DNA of 64,000 nucleotides from Azospirillum doebereinerae (GCF_003989665.1 NZ_RZIJ01000010.1:1-64000); one strand, 5' to 3'; shown: positions 41,279 through 50,575, numbered from the stretch's first letter. Notes: generated from the letters alone by a model not told the origin. Program-made: numbers and translations.

Positions 41279-42391
41279 TCAAGCCGTGCGGAGATCGCGG
41301 AAGCGGATCATGCGGCGGCTTTCCTCGTCGAACAACGCCAGACGCACCGTCTTCAGGCTCTCCCAGACGCCGATGCGGGCGACCTTCTGGAGTTCCTGGA
41401 TCGCCATGTGGCAGTCGCGCAGACGGTAGTTCGGCACGCGCGAGGCCAAGTGGTGGACGTGGTGGTAGCCGATGTAGCCGGTCATCCAGTGCAGCCAGCG
41501 CGGCAGGTCGTAGAAGGAGCAACCCTCGACCGCCGCCTCGTGGAAGTCCCATTCGTCCTGGCTGCGCCAGTAGACGTCCTCGAACTGGTGCTGGACGTAG
41601 AACAGCCAGATGCCGATGGTCGCGGCCAGGATCACCACCGGCGCCCAGATCATCAGGACCGGCAGCGCGCCGAAAGCCAGCATGAAGGCGGCCAGACCGC
41701 CCGCGATCATGACGTTGGTCGACAGCACGCTGAGCCACGCCTTCACGTCGCGCGTCTGCTCGCCCAGCGGAAAGCGGAACTTCCACATGAACAGCACGGT
41801 CGGGCCGATGCCGAACAGCACCACCGGGTGGCGGTAGATCCGGTAGCCCAGGCGCTTCAACGGGCTGAGCGCCAGATACTCGCGGACCGTCAGGGTGTCG
41901 ATGTCGCCGGTGCCGCGCTTGTCGAGGTTGCCCGAGGTCGCGTGGTGGATGGCGTGGTCGCGCCGCCAGACTTCGTAAGGGGTGACGGTGAACACGCTCA
42001 GCGCGCGGCCAACCCAGTTGTTCGCCCAATCCGCCTTGAAGAAGGAGCCGTGCCCGCAATCATGCTGAAGCACAAAGAGCCGCGTCAGGAACAGCGCCGC
42101 CGGCACCGCCAGCAGCAAGGTCAGCCAGTAGCCGACCTCCAGCGCGTAGCCCATCGCCGCGACCAGGGCCACCAGCGGCAGCAGCGTGGTGGCGAGCTGG
42201 CTGAGGCTGCGGCTGGTCACCGGGGTCTTGTATTCCGCCAGACGCTCCGCCCAGAAGCGGGCCATGGCCTTGCGGTCCTTGGCGCTGCTGGATGAGGTTT
42301 TTTTTGACGGGGAATCGCAGGTGGCTGCGATGGTGGTTTCGCTGGACGAAACCGGGGCGCGACGAGCTTGCGCCTGAGCGACGACGGTCAT
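41279..42391 (-). CDS. Membrane fatty-acid desaturase (Delta-12-like)
   Basis: About 370 residues. The three histidine boxes of membrane desaturases are present: HDCGHGS, HAIHHATSG and, near the C-terminus, HVHHL. Membrane helices lie around 60-110 and 195-250. It introduces a double bond into acyl chains, probably on lipids, using a diiron site and an external electron donor. The sequence resembles Delta-12/omega-6 acyl-lipid desaturases, but position specificity is inference. The first 45 residues are Ser/Thr/Ala-rich. They contain an A8 run in the coding strand that could cause slippage. Start taken as MTVVAQAQA at 42391; the frame is open to 42475. Confidence 0.88.
   Translation of the reverse strand: MTVVAQAQARRAPVSSSETTIAATCDSPSKKTSSSSAKDRKAMARFWAERLAEYKTPVTSRSLSQLATTLLPLVALVAAMGYALEVGYWLTLLLAVPAALFLTRLFVLQHDCGHGSFFKADWANNWVGRALSVFTVTPYEVWRRDHAIHHATSGNLDKRGTGDIDTLTVREYLALSPLKRLGYRIYRHPVVLFGIGPTVLFMWKFRFPLGEQTRDVKAWLSVLSTNVMIAGGLAAFMLAFGALPVLMIWAPVVILAATIGIWLFYVQHQFEDVYWRSQDEWDFHEAAVEGCSFYDLPRWLHWMTGYIGYHHVHHLASRVPNYRLRDCHMAIQELQKVARIGVWESLKTVRLALFDEESRRMIRFRDLRTA
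42298..42305 (-). repeat. Homopolymer A8 (coding strand) near the 5' end of the desaturase gene
   Basis: Eight consecutive A residues in the coding strand (TCA AAA AAA ACC, encoding Ser-Lys-Lys-Thr) about 30 codons after the start. Such a run is rare in this GC-rich sequence and lies before any essential motif, so a gain or loss of one A would abolish the protein. Confidence 0.7.
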
Positions 42392-42524
42392 TGAGAGTGG
42401 GGTTCCGCGGTCAAAGTTGGCCAGTGGGGAGTCCAGCCTTAAAGTAGCGTATGACCGGGGGAAATACTGTCGCAAAGTTGGGGCGCGGCATTTTTCCCCG
42501 AAATACCGCGCTGCACAAAAAAGA

Positions 42525-43787
42525 TCAGCCGTACCGTCTTTGCGCTTCGACGGTCAAACCCAGTCCGACCGACCCGAAGATGTTGCCTTCGACCACACGC
42601 GCGCCGGGTGCTTCGGCAAGAATCGCCGCGCGGACTTGCGGAAGCAGGGTCGAACCGCCGGTCAGGAACACCGCGTCGATGCGGTCCGGGGTGACGCCGG
42701 CTTCGGACAGGCAATCGCGGATGCGCGTGCCGATCCGCGCCGCCAGCGCGCCCGTCGCCTGGTTCAGACCGGCCACGTCGATCGGCAGCGACAATTCCCC
42801 GTCCCCCCAGTCCAGGGCCAGCCGGGTCTCGTCGTGGTCCGACAGCGCGATCTTGGCCCGCTCCACCGCCATCGCCAGAGCGTGGCCCTGGCGGTGCTCG
42901 ACGATGCCGATCAGCCGCTCGATCTTTTCGGGCGCGGCTGAATCGCGGTGCAGCCGCTCCAGGTCGGACAGCGCCTTGTTGGTGTAGAGGAAGTTGATCT
43001 TCGACCAGGTCGCCAGATCGAAATAGACGCTCTTGGGCGCCAGCAGTCCGACCCGCTTCATGGCGCTGCCGTGGCCCAGCTCCGGCATGGCGGTGGCAAG
43101 GCTGAGGTCGCGGTCGAAATCGGTGCCGCCGACCCGGATGCCGTCGTTGGCCAGGATGTCGCCCGACCGGTCCGGCCTGCCGCGCCGCTCCGGCCCGATG
43201 CGGACGACGGAGAAGTCGGAGGTGCCGCCGCCGATGTCGGCGATCAGCGCCAATTCCTCGCCGGACACCTGCTGTTCGTAGTCCAGCGCGGCGGCGATGG
43301 GCTCGAACTGGAAGGACACGTTGCGGAAGCCGGCGGCCTTGGCGATGGCGCCCAGCGTCTCCTCCGCCGCCGCGTCGCCAGCCGGATCGCCGTCGACGAA
43401 ATGCACAGGGCGCCCGACCACCACGTCGGAAAGCGGCGCGCCCAGCGCCGCCTCGGCCCGGCCCTTCACCGTGTCGAGGAAGGTGCCGATCACCGCGCGG
43501 AAGCTGATGCGGCCCTTGCGCAGCGCGGTGTCGGCGTCGATCAGGTCGGTGCCGAGCATCGACTTGATGGAGCGCATCAGCCGCCCCTCGACCCCGGACA
43601 CGTAGGAATCGACCGCTGCCTGCCCGATGGTCACGGCGTCGGCCTCGAAATCGAAGAAGACCGCCGTGGGCAGCGTCGTGCGCACGCCGTCGAGCGCCAG
43701 CAGGCGGAAGCCGCCCCCATCGACGCCACCATCATGCACGCCCAGCGTGGTGTTGGACGTCCCGAAATCGAGTCCGCAAGCCGTCAT
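42525..43787 (-). CDS. Hsp70-family protein, YegD-like (ATPase domain only)
   Basis: 420 residues. The actin-like ATPase fold of Hsp70 is present: GLDFGTSNTTLGV at the N-terminus (phosphate 1), VVVGRPVHF, LIADIGGGTSDFSVVRIG (phosphate 2), RVGGTDFDRDLS, and VFLTGGSTLLPQVRAAI (adenosine motif). The protein ends after the ATPase domain, so it lacks the peptide-binding domain of DnaK and matches E. coli YegD in type. Role unknown; a chaperone-like ATPase or regulator is possible. Upstream, the SDR gene is on the same strand 84 nt away. Confidence 0.9.
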   Translation of the reverse strand: MTACGLDFGTSNTTLGVHDGGVDGGGFRLLALDGVRTTLPTAVFFDFEADAVTIGQAAVDSYVSGVEGRLMRSIKSMLGTDLIDADTALRKGRISFRAVIGTFLDTVKGRAEAALGAPLSDVVVGRPVHFVDGDPAGDAAAEETLGAIAKAAGFRNVSFQFEPIAAALDYEQQVSGEELALIADIGGGTSDFSVVRIGPERRGRPDRSGDILANDGIRVGGTDFDRDLSLATAMPELGHGSAMKRVGLLAPKSVYFDLATWSKINFLYTNKALSDLERLHRDSAAPEKIERLIGIVEHRQGHALAMAVERAKIALSDHDETRLALDWGDGELSLPIDVAGLNQATGALAARIGTRIRDCLSEAGVTPDRIDAVFLTGGSTLLPQVRAAILAEAPGARVVEGNIFGSVGLGLTVEAQRRYG

Positions 43788-43871
43788 CGTCCGTCCTCCA
43801 TCCCTGTTCCCAGGCTCCTGCTTCCAGGCGTCCGAAAAGGGGCGAGCGTATAACCGCTCCGGCGGGCGGGA

Positions 43872-44864
43872 TCAAGACGCGCGTGCGGACACCCGCGCGG
43901 CGAGCGGCCGGCTGGCCAACAGGATCGGCAGCAGGAACAGCGTCAGGTTGGCCCAGGACAGGCGGCGCTCCGGCCGCCGCGCGGTCCAGCCGCCGCTGGC
44001 GCCCTGGTGCTCGGCCATGGCGCGCAGCACGCCGCCGGAGGTCGCGCGGGCCGGGCGGTTGGCGAACATGTTGCGGTCGATCCCGTGGGCCATCGACCGC
44101 TCGGCCAGCGCCGGCGCCACCGCGTTGGACAGGGCGGCGAGGCGGCCCTCCGCCCCGACGAACAGCTCGCGCTGGGGGGCTTGGGCCAGCGCGGCGATGG
44201 CGGTCGCGACCTCCTCGGGCCTATGGATCGGCTCCATCGGCTGCACGGCGCGGCCGGTGTAGTTGGCGGCGTGCTGCCACAGCGGGGTGTCCACGGCGGC
44301 CGGCATCACCATGCAGATGTGGATGCCCGGCTCGTCCACCAACTCCTGGCGCAGCGATTCCGAAAAGCCGCGCACGGCGAACTTGCTGCCGACATAGGCG
44401 GTGGCGTAGCGCTGGCCGACGTTGGCCGCCATCGAGGCGGTGTTCACGACGACCCCCTCCCCCCGGTCGAGGAAATGCGGCAGCACCGCTCGGCAGCCAT
44501 GGACGACGCCGAAGAAGTTGGTGCGCACGACCCTCTCGAACACGTCGTCGGGCGTGTCCTCGAAGGCGCCCAGCGCCATCACCCCGGCGTTGTTCACCCA
44601 GACGTCGATCCGGCCGAAGGCGTCGAGCGCGCGGTCGGCCAGCCGGCGCATCGCCTCCTGGCTGGTAACGTCGGTCGGCACCACCATGGCGCGCCCGCCG
44701 GCCTCGACGCAGGCCTCGGCCACCTCGTGCAGCGCGGCCAGCCGGCGCGCCGCCAGCACGACCGCCGCGCCGCGCCCGGCGAACTCCAGCGCCGTGGCCC
44801 GCCCGATGCCGCTGGAGGCCCCGGTGATCACCACCACGGTGCCGTCGAACCGCTTCGCCATCAT
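43872..44864 (-). CDS. Short-chain dehydrogenase/reductase
   Basis: 330 residues. The NAD(P) site TGASSGIGRATA is at about 15-26, NNAG near 92, the catalytic Ser in NTASMAANVG and the Tyr/Lys pair in AYVGSKFAVRGFSESLRQEL. The C-terminal extension of about 80 residues beyond the core SDR fold ends in a hydrophobic segment (LSWANLTLFLLPILLASRPLAARV) that could anchor it in the membrane. Substrate unknown. Two adjacent ATGs (44864, 44861) follow GGGGAG. Confidence 0.88.
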   Translation of the reverse strand: MMAKRFDGTVVVITGASSGIGRATALEFAGRGAAVVLAARRLAALHEVAEACVEAGGRAMVVPTDVTSQEAMRRLADRALDAFGRIDVWVNNAGVMALGAFEDTPDDVFERVVRTNFFGVVHGCRAVLPHFLDRGEGVVVNTASMAANVGQRYATAYVGSKFAVRGFSESLRQELVDEPGIHICMVMPAAVDTPLWQHAANYTGRAVQPMEPIHRPEEVATAIAALAQAPQRELFVGAEGRLAALSNAVAPALAERSMAHGIDRNMFANRPARATSGGVLRAMAEHQGASGGWTARRPERRLSWANLTLFLLPILLASRPLAARVSARAS

Positions 44865-45067
44865 GGCCGTCCGCTCCCCATTGTCCTCGAATCGTCAGGA
44901 GGCACAACAGAAGCACGGCGCGAATGTCGCGGCCGACCGGGACCGTCCGCCCCAACCGGCTGGAGATGGCGCCGCGAACCCGCTACAGTCATACGCGCAA
45001 TAAGGCTTTTGCCCCGGCGGTCCTCACCGGGGCCGGGCTTCATCCCAACCGACAGGGAGCGGGCGTG

Positions 45068-45310
45068 GTGCCGGCGACAGAGCTTGACGTGAGAGGGCTG
45101 CATTGCCCGCTGCCCATCCTGCGCACGCGGGCGCTTCTGGACCGCATGGCGGTGGGGGACGAGGTGGTCGTCACCGCGACCGACCCGGCCTCGGTCATCG
45201 ACTTCAAGCATTTCTGCAATACGACCGAGAACGAGCTGCTCGCCCACGAGACCCGGCCCGACGACACCCACACCACCCTGTTCATCTACCGCATCCGCCG
45301 CGGCGGCTGA
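45068..45310 (+). CDS. TusA-family sulfur carrier
   Basis: 80 residues. The CPxP motif (ELDVRGLHCPLPILRTRALL, Cys near 14) is the persulfide-carrying Cys of TusA-type proteins, which pass sulfur to tRNA thiolation, molybdenum cofactor enzymes or other acceptors. Two GTG codons (45065, 45068) follow AGGGAG; the second has the better spacing. The open frame begins at 44924, but the extra residues are not family-like. It is followed after 28 nt by the DUF2478-DUF364 fusion on the same strand, probably one operon, which points to a metal or cofactor role rather than general tRNA thiolation. Confidence 0.9.
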   Translation: MPATELDVRGLHCPLPILRTRALLDRMAVGDEVVVTATDPASVIDFKHFCNTTENELLAHETRPDDTHTTLFIYRIRRGG

Positions 45311-45338
45311 GGCATTTCCCGGCCGCAAGGATTTCCCG

Positions 45339-46565
45339 ATGACGCTTCCCCCCGCCGCCCCGCCGCCGCTGCGCCCCGGCGCCGTCATCCATGGCCCCGG
45401 TTCCGTCGGGGTGGACGCGCTGCTCGACGCGTTCGCGGCGGAGCTGATCCGGCGCGGGTTCCGGGTCGGCGGGCTGGTGCAGCGCAACCACGGCGCCATC
45501 GACGACGCCTGCGCGGAGGTGATGGAACTGGTGGACGTCGCCACCGGGCAGTCCTTCGACATCACCCAGCGGCTGGGCCGCGCCTCCCAATCCTGCCGCG
45601 TCGACCCGACCGGTGTCGCGGAGGCCAGCGAGGCGATCCGCCGCGCGGTGGCGGAGCGGGTCGACCTGCTGGTGGTCAACAAATACGCCGGGCTGGAGGC
45701 GCAGGGCGATGGGCTGGTGGACGAACTGCTCTCCGGCATCGCCGAGGGCATTCCGGTGCTGACCAGCGTCGGCAGCCGCTATCTGAACGAATGGCAGGCG
45801 GCGACCGGCGGGTTCAGCGACTGGCTGGCGCCGACGATGGACGCGCTGTGGCGTTGGTGGGGGCCGCAGCGGCTCTACGAGGATCTGCTGCTGGGCGTCG
45901 CCGACGCCCCTGTCCGCCGGGTGGTGATCGGCGCCAAATGGGTGCTGGTCGAGACCGGGGACGGGCTGGGCGTCGCCGCGCGCCAGAGGGAAGGAACCGG
46001 CGAGGAGTCCGCCGCCCGCTGGGCCGGTCGGAGCCTGCGCGAACTGGCCTCGCTTGCCGCCCGCGCCTGGGATCCGATGGACATCGCGGTCGGCGTCGCC
46101 GCGCTGAACGCGCATTACAACCGCCCCTCCCTGTCCGGCGTCGGCGGGAACGGGCTGGACCTGTTCGCCGCGGTCGAGGGCCGGGTGGTGGTGATCGGCG
46201 CCTTCCCGCGGATCGCCCACCGCCTGCCGCGCGCCCAGGTGATCGATATGAACCCCAGCGACGGCGAACACCCGGAGGCCGCCTGCGACTGGCTGCTGCC
46301 GGGGGCCGAGGCGGTGGCGGTGACCGCGTCGGCCTTCGCCAACCGCACCCTGCCCCGCCTGCTGCGCGTGGCGCCCGGCGCGCGGATCGCCATGATCGGT
46401 CCCGGAACGCCGTTGACGCCGCGCCTCTTCGCCTACGGCCTGGAATCGCTGGCCGGCTTCGTCGCCGAGGACCGCGACGGGGTCGCCCGCACCATCGCGG
46501 CCGGCGGCTCATCGCGCGACTTCCACCCCTTCGGCCGGATGGTCACGCTCCACCGACCAAGCTGA
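45339..46565 (+). CDS. DUF2478-DUF364 fusion protein, possible metal (molybdenum?) handling
   Basis: 408 residues. The N-terminal part (about 12-165) matches DUF2478, an NTPase-like domain known near molybdate transport genes: GRASQSCRVDPTGVAEASEAIRRA, LLVVNKYAGLEAQGDGLVDELL and GIPVLTSVG. The C-terminal part (about 180-405) matches the DUF4213/DUF364 pair, described as putative heavy-metal chelation: GLDLFAAVEGRVVVIGAFPRIAHRL, VIDMNPSDGEHPEAACDWLLPGAEAVAVTASAFANRTL, and MIGPGTPLTPRLFAYGLESLAG. The start of the DUF2478 part (VIHGPGSVGVDALL) keeps only a weak P-loop. The two domains in one chain, next to a TusA protein, suggest a sulfur/metal step such as Mo handling; the exact role is inference. 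Confidence 0.82.
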   Translation: MTLPPAAPPPLRPGAVIHGPGSVGVDALLDAFAAELIRRGFRVGGLVQRNHGAIDDACAEVMELVDVATGQSFDITQRLGRASQSCRVDPTGVAEASEAIRRAVAERVDLLVVNKYAGLEAQGDGLVDELLSGIAEGIPVLTSVGSRYLNEWQAATGGFSDWLAPTMDALWRWWGPQRLYEDLLLGVADAPVRRVVIGAKWVLVETGDGLGVAARQREGTGEESAARWAGRSLRELASLAARAWDPMDIAVGVAALNAHYNRPSLSGVGGNGLDLFAAVEGRVVVIGAFPRIAHRLPRAQVIDMNPSDGEHPEAACDWLLPGAEAVAVTASAFANRTLPRLLRVAPGARIAMIGPGTPLTPRLFAYGLESLAGFVAEDRDGVARTIAAGGSSRDFHPFGRMVTLHRPS

Positions 46566-46575
46566 CCAGGCGCCG

Positions 46576-47202
46576 TCAGGCGCTGACCGAAAAGGGCTGG
46601 ACGACGGCCTGGAACGGCTCCAGCGCCTCGCAGGCGGTCGAATGCGCCGCCAGCGCCGGCCAACGGGCCGCGTCGAAGACGCCGGGATGCGCCTCGCCGA
46701 TGAAGCGCAACGCGCAGCCGACCGCGATGTCGGCGTGCCCGATGGCGTTGCCGTACCACCACGCGCCGGTCCGTGCCGCCCGGTCCGCCTCCAGCGCGTC
46801 GAGCACGCCGGCGATCTGCGCGGCGCAGCGCTCCACCCACATCCGCGACGAGTCCGCGTGCAGGACCCGCTCGTAGACGAGGCTGACCGCCTTGTCGGCC
46901 AGACCGGTCGCCAGCGCGCAGGTCTTCAAGGCGCGCCGCCGCTCCGGCCCGCCGCGCGGGATCAGCGCGCGCTCCGGCCCAGCCTGCTCGTCCAGATGAT
47001 CGAGAATGATGAAGCTTTCGATCAGCACCTCGCCGTCGTCGAGGACCAGGGTGGGGACGCGCTTCAGCGGGTTGAAGCGGTCGACCTCCGCCGCGTCGGC
47101 GAAGACCGACCAGGGACGGTGCTCGTAGGCCATTCCATAGAGCCGCAGGGCGATGGCGACGCGCCGCACGAAGGGGGAATCATATTGTCCGATCAGGATC
47201 AC
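46576..47202 (-). CDS. Glutathione S-transferase family protein
   Basis: 208 residues. The thioredoxin-like N-terminal domain has SPFVRRVAIALRLYGMAYEHRPWSVFADAAEVDRFNPLKRVPTLVLDDGEVLIES, with the cis-Pro (RVPTL) and ES glutathione-binding residues and Ser near position 9 as the likely catalytic residue. An all-alpha C-terminal domain with HADIAVGCALRF follows. It probably conjugates or reduces substrates with glutathione; substrate unknown. It converges with the DUF2478-DUF364 gene (10 nt between stops). Confidence 0.9.
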   Translation of the reverse strand: MILIGQYDSPFVRRVAIALRLYGMAYEHRPWSVFADAAEVDRFNPLKRVPTLVLDDGEVLIESFIILDHLDEQAGPERALIPRGGPERRRALKTCALATGLADKAVSLVYERVLHADSSRMWVERCAAQIAGVLDALEADRAARTGAWWYGNAIGHADIAVGCALRFIGEAHPGVFDAARWPALAAHSTACEALEPFQAVVQPFSVSA

Positions 47203-47484
47203 GGTGGCGCTCCAACGACAAGGGTCGACCGGGCAATCCTATCAGCCGCTTCTGGCGACGGCACCGCCCAAGGATGGAGGGGCGGGCATGAAAGCGGAGC
47301 GGGCGCGACCGTTTTGAAAAGTTCCGGAGCAACACGCTTACCTCTAGGGTCTCGGATGAAATGCAATTTGAGCGGGAATTATGACTTGACTATAATGCGC
47401 CGATACTTACGATGCGAACCATTGGAAATGCCTGCCCTTTCGCCCGCCCTCTCGAACGTCAAAACGCCGGAGAACACGCCGATC

Positions 47485-48393
47485 ATGGCTGAACCCGTCA
47501 CCGCACTGGTCGTTGACGACGAGGAAATGACCCGCGCCATTGTGGCCGGCTATCTGGCCCGCATCGGCTACCGGACGCTGGAGGCGGCGACGCTGGCCGA
47601 GGCGTGGCGGATCCTGAACGATCCCGCCGTGACGATCCATGTGGCGCTGCTCGACCGCCGGCTGCACGACGGCGACGGGCTGAAGCTGTTCGAGCGGATG
47701 AAGACGGTTCCGGAACTGGCCGAAATCCCGGTCATCATCCAGACCGTGTCCGACAGCAGCGCCGACATCGCGGCGGCGATCCGCGCCGGGGTCTTCTATT
47801 ATCTGATCAAGCCCTACGACGGTGCGCTGCTGCGCTCGGTCGTCCGGGCGGCGGAGGAAAGCTCCGGCCGGATGAGGAGCCTGCAAGGCGACCTGCGCTC
47901 ACGCGCCGACGCCATGGGGCTGATGCGCGAGGCGCGCTTCCGTTTCCGCACCCCGCACGAGGCGCAGAACCTCGCCATCGCCCTGTCGTCGATCGCCGAA
48001 ACCGCGCACAGCCTGACCTTCGGCCTGTCGGAGATCATGATGAACGCGGTGGAACACGGCATCCTCGGCATCGGCTTCGAGGCCAAGAGCGTGCTGAAGG
48101 CCACCGGGACGCTGGGCAAGGAGATCGAGACGCGGCTGGCCTCGCCGGAGCACCGCGACAAGCACGCCACCCTGCATGTCGAGCGCAACGACGACCGCAT
48201 CGTCTTCACCGTCACCGACACAGGGAACGGGTTCGATTCCAGCCGCTACCTGACGGTGGACGCGTTCCAGTCGACGGCCACTCACGGGAGGGGGATCGCG
48301 CTCGCCCGCATGGTCGGCTTCGACCATCTGACCTATGTCGGCAATGGCAACCGGGTGATCGGGGTCGTCGACCTCAACCGTCCCGCCCGCTGA
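47485..48393 (+). CDS. Response regulator with RsbW-like kinase/ATPase output domain
   Basis: 302 residues. The receiver domain (1-120) has the acidic pair VDDEE, the phosphorylation-site Asp in ALLDRRLHDGDG and KPYD. A linker with helix leads to a GHKL ATPase of the serine-kinase anti-sigma type: LTFGLSEIMMNAVEHGILGIGF (N-box), FTVTDTGNGFDSSRYL (G1) and THGRGIALARMVGFDHLTYVGNGNRVI. It could act as a phosphorylation-controlled anti-sigma kinase or as a partner-switch regulator. No sigma factor, anti-anti-sigma or cognate histidine kinase is adjacent. I place the start at ATG 47485 (GGAGA 11 nt upstream); the frame is open far upstream. Confidence 0.85.
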   Translation: MAEPVTALVVDDEEMTRAIVAGYLARIGYRTLEAATLAEAWRILNDPAVTIHVALLDRRLHDGDGLKLFERMKTVPELAEIPVIIQTVSDSSADIAAAIRAGVFYYLIKPYDGALLRSVVRAAEESSGRMRSLQGDLRSRADAMGLMREARFRFRTPHEAQNLAIALSSIAETAHSLTFGLSEIMMNAVEHGILGIGFEAKSVLKATGTLGKEIETRLASPEHRDKHATLHVERNDDRIVFTVTDTGNGFDSSRYLTVDAFQSTATHGRGIALARMVGFDHLTYVGNGNRVIGVVDLNRPAR

Positions 48394-48523
48394 TCCAGGG
48401 CGGCAAGGTCGTCGACCAACGGGCGTGGCGCGGTTGCCCGGCAAAATGAACCAGCGGATCAGGAGTACGAAAACCAGTGCGGCGGTAAATGGGGTGCTAG
48501 CGGCAAAGTGCCGGCGACACGGC

Positions 48524-49831
48524 TCAACGGCCGGCGCCGCAGACGCGGCGGACGAAGGAATCGATGTCGCCGTGCAGGGTCTCCGCGCGCCGCGCCAGAT
48601 CGCCGGCCGAAGACAGAACCTGGCTGGCGGCGGCGCTCGCCTCCTGGGCGCCGCCCGACACCTGGGTCACCGCCTCGGCCACCGTGCGCACGCCGTCCGA
48701 GGCGTCGTGGATCGACTGGCTGATGCCGCCGATGGCCGCGCTCTGCTGCTCGGCGGCCCCGGCGATACCGATGGCGATCTCGTCGATGCCGTGGATGATC
48801 ACGCCGATCTGGCGGATCGCCTCGGCCGCGTCGCGGCTGACCGCCTGGACCTGCGCCACCTGGGCGTGGATGTCCTCGGTCGCCTTGGCCGTTTGGTTGG
48901 CGAGGTTCTTCACCTCGTTGGCGACGACGGCGAAGCCCTTGCCGGCCTCCCCCGCGCGGGCGGCCTCGATGGTGGCGTTCAAGGCCAGCAGGTTGGTCTG
49001 GCTGGCGATGGCGTTGATGAGGTTCACCACCTCGCCGATCTGCTGCGAGGCGGCGATCAGCGAGCCGATGGTGCGGTCGGCGTCGGCCACCTTGCCAACC
49101 GACTCCCGCGCCAGCGATGCGGTGCGGGTGACGCCACGCGCCACCTCGCCGATGGCGCCCGACACCTCGCCGGCCGCCAGCGCGACGCCGTCCACGTTGG
49201 CCGACACCTGCCCGGCCGCCGAGGCGGCGGAGAAGGACTGCTCGCTCGCCACCGAAGCGACGTGCGTCATCGAAGTGGAGGCCGATTCCAGTTGAGCGGC
49301 GCTGGCCGACAGGCTCTGCGCCACGTCCTTGATGTTGTCGCCGATGCGGGTGGCGCTGTCGACGAACTCGCGGCTCTTGCCGTCCATCGCCTCCAGCCCG
49401 CCGTTGATCGAGCGGGCGTAGGCCGCGAATTCCCCCACCATGCCGGTCATCACGATGCGGCGGAAATAGCGCCCCTCCGACGCGAAGCTCATCGCCGCGT
49501 TGGCCTCCTTGCCGAAGGATTCCACGCGGTCGAGCAGGCGGTTCAGCGAGCGCAGCAGCTCGGCGACCTCGCTGCGACCGTGGATGCGCAGGATGCGCGG
49601 TTGCAGGTCGCCGCGTTCCGCCGCCGCCAGCACCGCCGCCGCCTTGCGCAGGGAGCGGTTGGTGAGGACGAGGAAGCGCACTGCGACCGCGCAGGCCGCC
49701 AGCGCCGTCAGGGCCGACGCCACCAGATCCCAACGTCCGTCCAGCGCGCCCTGCAACGCCAGGAGCGCCGTCAAACCGCCGGCCAGACCGACCGCGACCA
49801 GCGCCTTAGAGACCGAGGACAAATTCGTCAT
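48524..49831 (-). CDS. Methyl-accepting chemotaxis protein, membrane anchored, no periplasmic sensor
   Basis: 435 residues. Two close membrane helices (about 8-30 and 36-58) are separated only by a short turn, so no periplasmic sensor exists. A HAMP-like linker and the signalling coiled coil follow, with the conserved tip [42 protein letters not shown] near 265-310 that binds CheW and CheA. Its first 26 nt overlap the end of the upstream PAS-domain gene. Together they reproduce the parts of an Aer redox/aerotaxis receptor in two chains. Confidence 0.93.
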   Translation of the reverse strand: MTNLSSVSKALVAVGLAGGLTALLALQGALDGRWDLVASALTALAACAVAVRFLVLTNRSLRKAAAVLAAAERGDLQPRILRIHGRSEVAELLRSLNRLLDRVESFGKEANAAMSFASEGRYFRRIVMTGMVGEFAAYARSINGGLEAMDGKSREFVDSATRIGDNIKDVAQSLSASAAQLESASTSMTHVASVASEQSFSAASAAGQVSANVDGVALAAGEVSGAIGEVARGVTRTASLARESVGKVADADRTIGSLIAASQQIGEVVNLINAIASQTNLLALNATIEAARAGEAGKGFAVVANEVKNLANQTAKATEDIHAQVAQVQAVSRDAAEAIRQIGVIIHGIDEIAIGIAGAAEQQSAAIGGISQSIHDASDGVRTVAEAVTQVSGGAQEASAAASQVLSSAGDLARRAETLHGDIDSFVRRVCGAGR

Positions 49832-50330
49832 AGCTCACGCCCTTTCCGCGCAGGATCTCGTCCAGCCGTTCGGCGGCCGCCGTCATGCCGTCGGCGGGCG
49901 AGCGGTGCCGCGCCTCTTCCTCCCGCAGGAGGGCGTAGAGTCCGGTCGCGGCTGTCACCGCCCCGCGCTCGGGCCGGCGGCGGCTGGAATGGTAGCCGGC
50001 GATGGCGCCGTCCGGGCCGAACACCGGTGTGACATGCGCGAACACCCAGTAGTGGTCGCCGTTCTGCGCCCGGTTCACGACATAGGCGAAAATCTCGTGC
50101 CCTGCCGTGATGCGCTGCCATAGCAGGCGGTAGACGCAGCGCGGCATGTCGGGATGGCGGACGATGTTGTGCGGACGACCGAGAAGTTCCGCTTCGGAAA
50201 AACCGCTGATCCGCAGGAACACGTCGTTGGCGTAGGTGATGATCCCCTTGAGATTCGTCTTGGAGACGATGATCTCGTCGGACCCGAACTTGCGTTCGTG
50301 TCCGGTCAGTGTTGCGCCTCTGGAGGTCAT
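49806..50330 (-). CDS. PAS-domain protein (Aer-like sensor module)
   Basis: 174 residues. The PAS core (about 15-125) has the Aer-type pattern [48 protein letters not shown], then [31 protein letters not shown]. In E. coli Aer this domain binds FAD and reports redox state. The rest is a helical tail with [27 protein letters not shown]. The gene overlaps the MCP gene by 26 nt, so the two are translated together and the PAS protein most likely signals through that receptor. FAD binding is inferred from similarity. Confidence 0.9.
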   Translation of the reverse strand: MTSRGATLTGHERKFGSDEIIVSKTNLKGIITYANDVFLRISGFSEAELLGRPHNIVRHPDMPRCVYRLLWQRITAGHEIFAYVVNRAQNGDHYWVFAHVTPVFGPDGAIAGYHSSRRRPERGAVTAATGLYALLREEEARHRSPADGMTAAAERLDEILRGKGVSYDEFVLGL

Positions 50331-50575
50331 CCCGGCCTGGCTCCTGCTAGACCGCCCAGTGGTAATACCGGGCTCCAGGCTGGGATATCGTAGTAATTAT
50401 CCGGTGGCCGCATGAATCGTGCGCAGGCCGGTGCGGCAAAACGGCACGCTGCGGCGGCGCTTCAGTCTTCCTTTACCTCTGGGTGATTCATTCCACCGTT
50501 TCGTTCGGGAAACGGCGACCGGAGAACGGCCGCACACTTTATGCGGCAGCGCAGCATACGCGCGGTTGCGCCGCG
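50331..50575. other. Intergenic region between PAS/MCP operon and diguanylate cyclase
   Basis: 245 nt between the start of the PAS gene and the end of the cyclase gene, both on the minus strand. No gene supported. Just upstream of the PAS gene is a weakly AT-rich stretch (around 50385-50405) that may hold its promoter. No clear terminator of the cyclase gene is seen. Confidence 0.4.
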
